Part shown: piece by piece, positions 46,678 to 56,391 of the stretch | Layout: the number at the start of each line of letters is the position of its first letter | Numbering within the stretch: the stretch's first letter is position 1 | Assembly (NCBI GenBank): GCA_016858145.1 | Contig: JAEHOE010000079.1 | Location: forward strand, 372,001 to 436,000 | Reading direction: 5' to 3' | DNA length: 64,000 bases | From: Edaphochlamys debaryana | Taxonomy: Eukaryota; Chlorophyta; Chlorophyceae; Chlamydomonadales | The notes under the pieces: generated by a model | Seen by the model: only the letters and a program-made list of their open reading frames with translations | Databases searched by the model: none | Told to the model about the DNA's origin: nothing | Position numbers and translations under genes: made by a program

Positions 46678-48223
46678 TGTACGCATGTGGGTGCACGCGT
46701 GTGTATGCTTACAAGTCCAGAGAAGTGCACGCGGTGCGGGTATGCATGCAACGGGCGAATGGTCACTCCTTCAGTTCAGTACAGGCACTGGCAAGCTGCT
46801 GTTGTTAGCCTCAGGCATTTATTGGCGATTTGGTGGTAATACGCATCACAGACAGGACTTCTCGCGAGATAAACGGTTTCAACAAAGTTCGGGGCGTAAA
46901 GTAAACTGCAGCGAGCGAACGCAAGCACGCTCCTGTTCAAAGCAATTCATACGTAGCCAAGGTAGGACTACGCTTCGCATCGGGCACGGTCGCCGATTAT
47001 GCTGGGTGCGCCACCGCCCGCCACGCTCGCCTCACCGGGTCCCGAAGCCGTCGCGCCGAAGCTGGAACTCGGGACTGCGTTCAAGCGTGCGAGCTCTGCG
47101 CAGCCTGAAACCCGTCAATTTACAGGAGCGGCGCCGTGCAATCACCTAGCCACGCACCGGCCCCGCGGCCCAACAATACCGGCTGCGCGACTGGGACGAG
47201 CGCTTCCCACCGGCTCCGGCTGCCCCTCGGTCAGACACCACACGCTACCGTATACAGATGAGAGACTGGCTGCCCCCAAAGCAATCAGTGCAACGCGACT
47301 CAGCTAGTCAATCGCTACCTCTTGACCTAGTTTTGCCTGGTGAGGATGTCATCGGCGTGTGACGCCCTCTACCTCCTACCCTCCAGCTGCTAGCTCCCTT
47401 GGGCGCCTTCGTAGCCCTTCGCCGTCCCTTGAATTGCCACCATATCGCTACAGTCCGCAAAGCCCCGTCAACCTCTTGCCTCCACAAGCTCACAGCCTCA
47501 CCCCCACCCAGCGCGGGCAACCCCCTCAACAGACCTCCACCCTACCAGCACGTCTACCCCTCCCCAACGCCGCCACCACGCCAACCCCAAAACCAGACAG
47601 CCGTCCCCGTCCCCGTCCCCGTCCCCGCCCCCATCCCCGCCCTCGCATCTTGCATCAACTGCTGCGTCACACAACACGCACCCCTCCCCCACCCCCTCAT
47701 CCCCTCCCCGCGCCGGCTGACGCTCCGGCCGCCTCCCTTGGCCCCCCGTGGCGCCAGCTAGCTGCCTCCACGCCTCGCTGCCGGCGGCCCCACTCTCCGT
47801 TCGCTGCCACCCGCCTCCGCACACGATCGGACCAAGGGAGCCAGTAGCCCAATTCAATGTGCGAACGTGCCGGTTTGGAACCCCAGCGGGAACAAGCGGG
47901 CCGGACACAGCCGACCCCTGCAGCGCTGTGGGCCGCTCGTGTGAGCCCAGGGGCCTAGGCCCCCGATGCGCCGAGGCGGCGGGTGCCAAGGCCAAAGGAG
48001 GCGTGCGGTACGGCGCCCCGCGGAGGAGGTGCGTACGGCAGCACACCGTACCGTGCCGTACCGTACCGGGTGGCGCCCCCGCCGATCCCCGCTCTCGCCT
48101 AGCCTCTCATCAGCTTCGACACCCGAAGTGGAGGAGGCGGTTGCTGCTGCGCCCCTATGTCTCCGCTTGCAGCCCCCTGCCTCGCGCCTGCCGCCGCCGG
48201 CGCCGCCCCCCGGGGTCAGCGCC
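46678..48223. other. Intergenic region upstream of EGF copy B
   Basis: Expected to contain the EGF gene promoter and the 3' flank of the CaaX gene. A short (CCCCGT)n run lies near 47605-47640, and a CCGTAC-rich patch near 48035-48070. No gene recognised. Confidence 0.5.
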
Positions 48224-50548
48224 TCAGCAGATGACGCAGCCCTCGTCCCGCCGGGCCCCGCCGCCGCCGCCGCCGCCGCCGCCCCCCGCGGGGCGCTCGT
48301 AGCGGACAACGGCGAACTGCGGAGGGGGGGGAGGGAGGGGGGGGAGGGAGGGGGGGAGGAGGGGGGGAGGTGGTTGGGGTGGGGGCCACAGGGGACGGCG
48401 CGGGCTACAGAGCGGCACGGGGGATAGGGGCGCAGAAGGGGGCAGGGACCACGGGGAACTGCGGAAGGGGGAGGCGGGAGAGCGGGCATGAGCGGAAGGG
48501 GGAGGGCGAGGCGGGAGGGAGGGCATGAGGTCATGTGCCATAGGTGTGGGGGCTAGGGGCTGGAGGGCAGGCGGCGGCACGAAAGACAGGAGCCGCGCAG
48601 GCGTGGGACCAGATCGGCGGGAGGGAGGGAGGGGGGGGAGGGGGGGGGGGGGGCATGACATGTGACGCCACCGTCGGGTGTGAGGGCATGGGGCGCATGG
48701 GGGTGATGTTCGCTGGCCTATTCATGCTTCGCCCTGCCCCCTAACCCCTCTTGCCCGGCCCTCTACCGCCTCTCCACCGCCCCCCCACCGCCTCTCCAAC
48801 CCCCCACCCCCCACCCCCACCCCACCTGTGCGTCGTGCCATCGCTGCTCCATGCGCTCACAGCCCTCCCGCACAGCCGTCACCTCGGCACGGAGCTGGGG
48901 GGGGGGTAGGGGCGGAGGGGGGCGGGAGCAGGTGCGTTGGGGGAAGGGGAAGACGGCGACATGGCGCGGGGGAGCCCTGGCGTGGGGCTGGGGTGCCCGG
49001 GTGGGTCAGAAGTGGGGTCCCGGGGGGGGCAGGAGTGTAAGGGAGGCGAGCTCGGGGGGTCCGCCCACAAGAAAGCGTCATCCTGCGGATGACACCGCGC
49101 GCAATGGGGCTGAAGGGGGGGTTGGAAGGTCAGCCCAGGAGTGGGGAGACGTGCACGGGGTGGGGTGGGACTGTCAGTTTTGTGTGCTTGGGGTGCTCAT
49201 GCATTTGTGTGTACCGGTATTTGTGTTCATTTGTGTGCGTTCCAAGAGGGGGACACCAACAACGAGGCTCGTAGCCAAGCTGTTCTGTTCCAACCCTTGA
49301 CCCCACCCCATTCGCGCCCTGGCCCTACACCGCTGCAACGTGCACCAAGCATGCCCGCTTGATCCCTGTCCCCGGTCCCCCTCCCCCTCCCTCCCCTCCC
49401 TCCCCTCCCTCCCTCCCTCCCCTCCCTCCCCTCCCTCCCCTCCCTCCCCTCCCTCCCCTCCCTCCCCTCCCTCCCCTCCCTCCCCTCCCTCCCCTCCCTC
49501 CCCTCCCTCCCCTCCCTCCCCTCCTCCCCTCCCTCCCCTCCCTCCCCTCCCTCCCCTCCCTCCCCTCCCTCCCCTCCCTCCCCTCCCTCCCCTCCCTCCC
49601 CTCCCTCCCCTCCCTCCCCTCCCTCCCCTCCCTCCCCTCCCTCCCCTCCCTCCCCTCCCTCCCCTCCCTCCCCTCCCTCCCCTCCCTCCCCTCCCTCCCC
49701 TCCCTCCCCCCCCTCGCCCCCCTCGCCCCCCTCCCCTCCCTCCCCCTCCCTCCCCCTCCCTCCCCCCCTCCCTCCGCTCCCCCCGCCCCCTCCCCCACCT
49801 CCGCCAGCTGCGCCTGCGCCTGCAGCAGGCTCACCGCCACCCACGCCCCCGCCGCCGCCAGCAGCGAGGCCCCCGTGAGCGAGCACAGCGCCAGCACCCA
49901 GCGCCGCACCGCCGCACGGCCCCGCTGCAGCTCCGCCAGCAGCTGGCGCCGGGCGGGCTCCTCCCTGTGTGGAGGAGGGGGGAGAGGGCCGGTCAGGGGG
50001 AGAGGGGAGGGAGGGTGCGAGGGTGGCAGAGGTGAGGGGGGGGTACAGACGGGGAAGGGAAGCACGCGAGGGGGGGGGGTCAATGCAACGTTTAACTAGC
50101 CGGGTCTGGCCCACCAGCCGGATGCGACAGGGTATAGAAGCAACGAGCAAAGCTGTCACGGGGGGGGGGTGCGAGGGGGGGTGCCGGGACTGCTGGCAAA
50201 GGCGGGGGTCAGGGGTCGGGCTTAGGGGTTGCCGGGTGTCTTGGAGGAGGGCCTTCTGCCGCCGGGTGTCCCCGGGTCCCGGATCGTGCTGCGATCCCCC
50301 GCTTCCCCCCCCCCCCCCCCACGCTCCCGCTCTGCCCTGGCATCCCTTCCCCCGCGTCCCAAGTCCCGGGTCCCCCACCACAGGCACTCCCCTCCACCCC
50401 CCTTTGGCCCTCCCCCCCTTTCCCCCCCGTCCTCTCTCCACCACCCCCGGGCCCCCCCCACCCCCCACCTGGCCAGCCAGCCGTCCAGGGTGGACTGAAG
50501 CACCCCCACCAGTCGGGCTGTGGGGCTGTGGACTCCAGCCGCCGCCGC

Positions 50549-50582
<34 letters not shown>

Positions 50583-50896
50583 ACCTTGTCTCCGCAGCCG
50601 CCGTCGCCGCCGCCGCCGTCGCCGTCCGGTTGCTCCTTGGCCGGCGCTGGGGCGGAGGGGGCCGCGCGGCGAATGCCGGCCGCAGGGCCGGGGGCGGGGG
50701 TGGCGGGGGCGGGGGCGGCGGGGGCGGGGGCGGCGGCGGCTTTGCCGCCGAGGCCCGGGTCGGCGCAGCCGCCGGGGCTGTGCAGGGCCTGCGGGGGGGC
50801 GAGGTAACGGACACAAGGGCCCGCGGGGTCGAGAAGGAGGCCGGCCTGAGCGAGAGGCAGCGCTCCCTGTACATGCATGGCTTGTCGTCGCGGCAT
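48224..50896 (-). CDS. Small single-TM protein with coiled coil and C-terminal CaaX box
   Basis: Not recognised. Four exons: 50896-50469, 49964-49799, 48894-48826, 48316-48224. They sum to 756 nt (251 residues plus stop) with consistent phases. Layout: Ala/Pro-rich N-terminus (low complexity, possibly a targeting region), then TARLVGVLQSTLDGWLAREE, a basic amphipathic stretch (RQLLAELQRGRAAVRR), a transmembrane segment (WVLALCSLTGASLLAAAGAW), a short coiled coil (LRAEVTAVREGCERMEQRW), FAVVRYERP, a ten-glycine run and the terminus GCVIC. CVIC fits a CaaX prenylation motif, which would place the tail on the cytosolic membrane face. The intron between exons 2 and 3 holds the large polypyrimidine repeat. 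An upstream in-frame alternative for exon 1 exists in another frame, so the start is uncertain. Confidence 0.6.
49378..49790 (+). repeat. (CCCTCCCCTC)n homopyrimidine repeat of about 400 bp
   Basis: An almost pure C/T tract in the intron between the TM exon and the coiled-coil exon of the CaaX-box gene. The minus (transcribed-sense) strand is GGGAGGGGAGGG repeated, a strong G-quadruplex/triplex candidate. Long 'REG' ORFs through it are compositional. Confidence 0.95.
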
Positions 50897-51875
50897 TTCG
50901 CGCAGAGCAGACTCGCGCAGAGAGTCGCGGCAAGCAGTGCGGGAGCAAGAGCCCCGTGACAGCCGTGTGAAGGCTCAAGGCTCAAGCTACCGACGATAAA
51001 GGGGGGTGGCGGACACAGGGGCCTGTGAGGCCGCTCTCCATGCAGCTTCTCGCACAGCCCGCGGCGCGACCGCTCCAATAGTGAACCGCGTGAGCAGGCG
51101 ATGTCGCCGAGCAGCAGCTAGCTCACGGCCGCGTGTGCGGCTCGCCCCCTGGTCTCACGCGCGAGGGCGAGTCCACCACAGCAAACTCCTCCTCCTCGGC
51201 GCCGGGCCCCGGGGGAGAGCGCTCGGGGGCGCCTGCAGGGCCGCCCGCGCCCGGGCGCAGCCGGCCGGCGGCAAACATGGCTGCGGAGGGCGCGAACTAG
51301 GGTCTTGTGCGCTTTGTCAGATTCTGCTCGTTGGGGCGTTTGCTGCAGAGCGCGTTGGAGGGCGCTGCTGTTGCGTTGCTGACGGAGGGAGCTGTGTGGG
51401 CGCAAGATTTCATGGCCGAGAGCGAAGGCGTGTGCGGGGCAGGGACACATGGGCGCGGGGCGGGGGCCCAGGGGTCAGTCGATTGGACTTGGGCTCAAAC
51501 GCTTACAGCGACCACCCGCGGGCGGTGCGCACATTTGCCGTTGGCAACAGACTGCCCGCATTAACACCACAATACAAGTGCAACCCCTCCAATACCAGTT
51601 CTACCGTCCACCGAGCCCCCCGCCTCTCGAAGTATCCACCCGACCCCATGTCACTCCCGAAGTACCCTAGCTCGCAGGCCCCGCCCCCCCCCTGTCCCCC
51701 GCTCCTGCCCCACGTCCACTGCATTTGCATGTATGCCCGCGCCAACACCATCGTGTGAGGATCATAGATACCATCCCGCCACCACGCAACACAACTGAGT
51801 CCAGGGAGAATTCCCTACAAACAGCAACGGCTGCGGTGACCCCCTTCTCTTGTGACCGCTTCTCTAGTGGCCGCT
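50897..51875. other. Intergenic region between CaaX gene and GST1
   Basis: Promoter side of the CaaX-box gene and 3' flank of GST1. An alternative upstream reading (LAPALLAATLCASLLCA, 50.9-51.0 kb) resembles a signal peptide but cannot be joined convincingly to the downstream exon. Nothing else seen. Confidence 0.5.
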
Positions 51876-54735
51876 TTACGCGTCCGGCTTGAATGCGGCG
51901 CGGATGCCCTCGGCGTGCTTGTCGTAGTAAGCCTTGACGGCCGGCTCGGAGGCGATCTAGTGGGGGGGAGGGCGGGGCGGTCGGGTTTAGTCATGGTGAG
52001 TCCAGAAAGGAGCGAGAGAATTTGGGCTCGCCACCATCCCTCCAGACCCCGTCTTGTGACTCCCAACCCTTCCCCTTCCCCTCCCCCTGCTGTAAGCCCC
52101 AACGGTGCGTGCCGGTACAAAGGGAACGCTACGTCCCGCAGAAGAGCGGGAGCAGTGCCACGCCGTACCGGTACGTCTCGCCCTCCCCCTGACAAATCCC
52201 CGGCCCTTTTCCACACACTGACAACCCACCCACCTTGTTGCGGAAGGCCTTGAGGTCGGGGAACTCGTCCAGGCAGGTCTTGGACACGCCTGTGGGGGGT
52301 TGGGAGGGCGGAGGGGTGGGTGGGTGGGCGAGAGGCAGAGGAGAATGAGGGGTGATGCAGCATTGTGATAGGGAAGTAGGAAATGGCTTCCGCTCCACAC
52401 CCACACCACTTAGGGCCCGCATCCAGGGACACATACACACGGCACGAGCAGCCCTGAACACACGCGGCACCGGCTAATCACCGCGCCCGAGTCTTCCCGG
52501 CTCATGCGAGCAGCCCTTCACACATGGCACCGTTACGCCCATCTCAATAGTACCCCCCCACACACACACACACACATACACACACACTGGCCCCTCCCAC
52601 CCCTCCCATACACACACACTGGCCCCTCCCACCCCTCCCATACACACACACTGGCCCCTCCACACTGGCCCCTCCACACTGGCCCCTCCCACCCCTCCCA
52701 TACACACACACACACTGGCCCCTCCCACCCCTCCCATACACACACACTGGCCCCTCCTACCCCTCCCACCCCCGCCCCCAAACCCCGAAACCCGAACTCC
52801 CCGACCACCCACCGTCATACTGCCCGCTGGTGAGCGAGCTGAGCACGGCGTACACCCCCAGGTCCGCGAAGGACAGCTTGCCGCCGGCCACGTAGGAGCC
52901 ACCAGCCTTTGTATGTGTGGGCGGGGGGGTTGGGGCGGGTGAGAGGTGGGGATTAGGAATTGGGGCTGGGGGGGCCAGATGGCGGTGCGCCAAGGGGTAA
53001 GCAGCAGGGGCGGGAGCCGAGAGATCGAGCCCACGGCCCCCGAAACTCCACGGTACGACGGCCAATCCACAACCCAGCTCTGCGCCGAGTTCCGGGCCCT
53101 CGATCCCCACCGTGATCCTAACCCCCACTCAGGAGCACTTTGCCGTACACGTCCTGGGCCCACTCACCACCAGCTTGGCGAGGTACCCCATCTTCTCCTT
53201 GCCCTTGCCCGCCATGATGGCCTCACGGGCTTTGACCTTCTCCTCCAGGGGGAGGGACCAGGTGGGGCCGAAGAGCTGGGGGGAGGGGGGCAGGGGGGAG
53301 GGGAGAGGGGGAGGGGAAGGAGTGAGTACGGATACGAGGGGCCAGCAGGAAAACGCAAGCCCGTCAACGCACGTACGGAACATGAAAGCGGTACCTCGGG
53401 TTATGTAGCCTGTGGCGTGTGGCCTGGCCCCGCCGGCGTGACCGTGTGCCCGTGCCAATACACACAGCCCGCAGCCCCCTCCGCCCCCCGCCCCCGACCC
53501 ACATCCATAAGGTCCGTCAGCAGGAACACGGCCTGGTCCGCGTGTGCCGCGTCCAGGGGGTCCTCGGGGTACAGGCCCGCCAGCTTGGCCACGTAGCGGT
53601 CTGGGGGGAGGGGTGGGGGAGGACGGGAAAGAGGGGGGGTGTTAGGGAGGGAATGGGGGGGAGCAGTGTTGGAAGAAGTCTCAGGGGGCACTGGGGGCTT
53701 GCCCACATGGGTGGCTGGGTACCTCCATGACCTCATGGCGCGTGGACCGGCGACCCCAAACGCCCCGGCCCTCCGTGCCCCTTTCTTCCCCCCCCTCCCA
53801 GGCTCCCACCCACCGATGGCGCCGCTCTGTGCCAGCATCTTGCCATCCTCCAACTCTAGCACGGGGACCTGACGGGGGGGGGGGTTGGGGGAGCGGAATT
53901 AGGGGATTCAGTCAGGGGGTCAAGAAGGACGGGGACCTGACAGGGGACCGGGGGGGCTCAGGCGGGGGGTCAGGTCACTGGTAGACCTGCTACGCCTAGC
54001 ACACCAGCACGCCTGACTCAGCACGCAGGGACGCAAATGATTGCCAGCCCCTGCTTCCGGGCGGTTCGCAGCCCTGGTGCCCTTGTGGACGCACGCACCT
54101 GGCCGAAGGGGGTCTTGGCCTTGAAGGCGGGGTACGTCTCCTGGCTAAGAGGGGGGAAAGGGCAAGCAAAGGGGAGGTCAGAGTCGCGTTGGGCCCCGCA
54201 AGCGTCTCGGGTGCAGGAAATGGGAGGTCAGGGTGACGTGGGAAGAGGCTGCGGGCCTCGCTCCATTCGTGGCGCGGGCCCCAGAGGCAGAGTCCCCCAC
54301 AGGGCTGGTTTCGGGTGCACGTGCAGACCGGCGCCGAGATACTTCGCGGTTACAGCACCCGGCGCAAGGAGCGCCCTCCATTGTACCGGTACTCACGTGT
54401 AGTGCACATCCTGCGGGTGTTGAGGCGGGACGCAGCGAGCGCGAGTTAGGGACGGGCATCCCGAGCAACGTAATACGTCCGGACTCGCCCCGCAAGCGGC
54501 CGCAACTACATGAGACTCCCGCGATACCTAAAGCGAGGTCACTGGTATCAACCGGCTACGCTACGGCGGCCCAGATCACCGAAGAGCTAGAAGCATCGCG
54601 GGCCATCGCTCTGCACACGCACTCGCACGCCGCATTGCAGCAACTCACCTCGAACGGGATGCCCCCAATCGTGAGGCACAGGCGCGTCACCTCAGCGCGG
54701 CCTGGCAGAGCGAAGTAGTGGAGCTTGAGCACCAT
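51876..54735 (-). CDS. Sigma-class glutathione S-transferase, copy 1
   Basis: Conjugates glutathione to electrophiles or isomerises prostaglandin-like substrates; cytosolic, dimeric in known relatives. Nine exons: 54735-54649, 54410-54397, 54144-54099, 53868-53814, 53600-53503, 53275-53168, 52906-52813, 52289-52234, 51956-51876. They sum to 639 nt, 212 residues, the family's usual length. The N-terminus MVLKLHYFALPGRAE contains the catalytic Tyr7 of sigma GSTs. Exon 2 is a 14-nt microexon (DVHYT). VPVLELEDGKMLAQSGAI is the glutathione-binding segment with the conserved cis-Pro and QS. The helical C-terminal domain has YVAGGKLSFADLGVY (N-capping motif with the family Asp) and ends AAFKPDA. Divergent from the pseudogene at 55086; tandem paralogue at 56392-59165. 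Confidence 0.93.
54397..54410 (-). other. 14-nt microexon of GST1
   Basis: GATGTGCACTACAC between acceptor GCAG and donor GTGAGT. Required to join IPFE to TQETYPAFKA with the residues DVHY expected in sigma GSTs. The same 14-nt exon is present in GST2 at 58841-58854. Confidence 0.85.
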
Positions 54736-55085
54736 CTTTGCGGGTTGACCTTGTTGGCGTTACGCTTACGGGGTTAAGAGCTGGGGATATGAGCTCAGAC
54801 GCGTCAGAGGCGGGTTATATGGGCGTCTTGCGGGGCAACGTTGCGGACCAACGTTGGCAGGGGCGGAATGAGGCATGCTGTGCTGAGGATGACGCCTGGA
54901 TCCAGGACGAGCTCTGGATGCCGTATTCCCGTCCCGTAGGAACCGCACGCAGAGCACGTCGCACGCAGCCACACCCATACTCTGCCGCGGTGCTGCGACA
55001 GGATTCGCGCCGGCCTTGCGACGAGGGCCCGTGGCCAACATTTCCTCGACGGCCGCAGCCATCCTCAGACGAGACGTCCATCGCC
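54736..55085. promoter_or_regulatory. Bidirectional promoter region, unit 1
   Basis: The first 100 bp upstream of GST1 match the corresponding region of GST2 (ACCATCTTTGCGGGTTGAC, then ACGGGGTTA and GAGCTGGGGATAT). It lies between GST1 and the divergent secreted-protein pseudogene, so it probably served both. Confidence 0.55.
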
Positions 55086-55475
55086 ATGCCCTTGCACGGG
55101 GCCGCAGCTGTGCTCCACGTCCGCCTCCGCCTGCATCGTTGGGGCCGGTCCCTAGCGCTGGCACTCCTCGTCGCGGCGGCCCCAGCCCAGCTCGCAGTAG
55201 CGAGTGGCCGCAGCTTGTGCCGTCCGCCGAAGGCGCGCCGGGGCCCCACCGCTGCCTCCGATGCAGCATGCAGACCCCACCACCAACAGAGGCTCCTGTG
55301 TTGACCCGGGGCCTGCCAGAGCCCAGAGGCGTCCAGAGAGCGGCGCGAGGGGGTCGTCCGGGGAGTGGGGCGAGGGGTGCGAGATGCGGGGAGGCCGGGG
55401 GTGGAGAGGAAGCGCCGCTGGGGCTGGGGGACCTGCTAGGGGGCCCCCGAGGAGCGTGGGGTCAGGCAGAGACAG
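55086..55475 (+). pseudogene. Truncated, splice-defective copy of the secreted-protein gene
   Basis: The start MPLHGAAAVLHVRLRLHRW, then a signal peptide (LALALLVAAAPAQLAVA), match exon 1 of the gene at 59487. After the signal peptide a stretch is missing, and the exon-1 donor region reads GAAGGCGCGCC where the intact gene has GAAGGTGCGCA, so the GT donor is lost. Similarity resumes to part of exon 2 (CTGGGGCTGGGGGACCTGCT near 55420, compare 60610) and stops at about 55475. The (CCCCCT)n intron, Gln-rich region and all later exons are absent. Confidence 0.75.
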
Positions 55476-55479
55476 ACAG

Positions 55480-56391
55480 GTTCCATGACAGCTCACATGA
55501 CGCTGGACGCTGGACGCGATACTGTTTCTACACCACTCGCAATCCGTGCATTCCGTCAGCACCCGCGTCAGTCCACGCGGATGGGGGCTGTGAGCCCATA
55601 GGATTCCTTGGGCTCAAACCCTTCCACCGGTCTCCCCAACTCTAACCCGAAGACCGAAGTCCCGAGCGGAGTTGGGTCATCGCGTGTGGCTCTCTCTCTC
55701 CCCCCCCCCTTGCCCGCCTCTGCGCAAACCAACCATGTATGGCATTGGCAATGCAGTGCCCGCATGGACGAGTCACCGCTTGGTTCCGCCCCCCAGGTCC
55801 CAAACGCTGGCCCCGCGGTTCAAGCTCAACGGTTGTGTAGCGCACAGGCTACGTTACCCCGCCGGGCGAAATATCGTAGAAGCGTGACTTCTGGCAGGTC
55901 TAGACCTGCCCTTTGACACGCATGTACGTCAGGTTGGCTCCCCCCAGCAGCCCGCGGGGGACCCCCGACACTGCACCCGGAAGTTCCCTCCCGCTCCTTC
56001 CCACCGCGTGGAGGTCATCATCATGGGTACCACCCCACCACATCAAGATCATCATCAAGATCATCATGGGTACCAGGCCGTACCACCCCACCCCATCAAG
56101 ATCATCATCAAGATCATCATGGGTACCAGGCCGTACCACCCCACCACATCAAGATCATCATCAAGATCATCATGGGTACCAGGCCACCCCACCCCATCAA
56201 GATCCTACATGCAACCCCACAGTCATTGCAACACAACCGCGAAGGGACAGTTCAGCTCGAACAACCATGTCGGTACGGCGGCCCTTCGGGCATTCGGGCG
56301 GTCACATCAACGCGGCGGAGCTACGGGCCGCGGGGCCTGCTGACACTGCCCCAAGTGCCTTGCCCCTTCCCCCTCCACACGAGCCGGTCCC
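55480..56391. other. Intergenic region between the duplicated units
   Basis: Contains the 53-bp repeat array at 56025-56210. Otherwise no gene or element recognised; it includes the GST2 3' flank. Confidence 0.6.
56025..56210 (+). repeat. 53-bp tandem repeat, about three copies
   Basis: GGGTACCAGGCC occurs at 56068, 56121 and 56174, and a partial GGGTACC at 56025. Each unit contains ATCAAGATCATCATCAAGAT. Lies about 180 bp downstream of the GST2 stop. Confidence 0.9.

Noticed and set aside
49227..50978. 583-codon minus-strand ORF with Arg-Glu-Gly repeats
   Set aside because: It is the read-through of the homopurine intron repeat; the exon model with TM, coiled coil and CaaX box explains the region with correct splice sites.
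50981..51078. Upstream signal-peptide-like start for the CaaX-box gene
   Set aside because: It is in a different frame from exon 1, and the only intron that could join them would be about 26 nt, too short.
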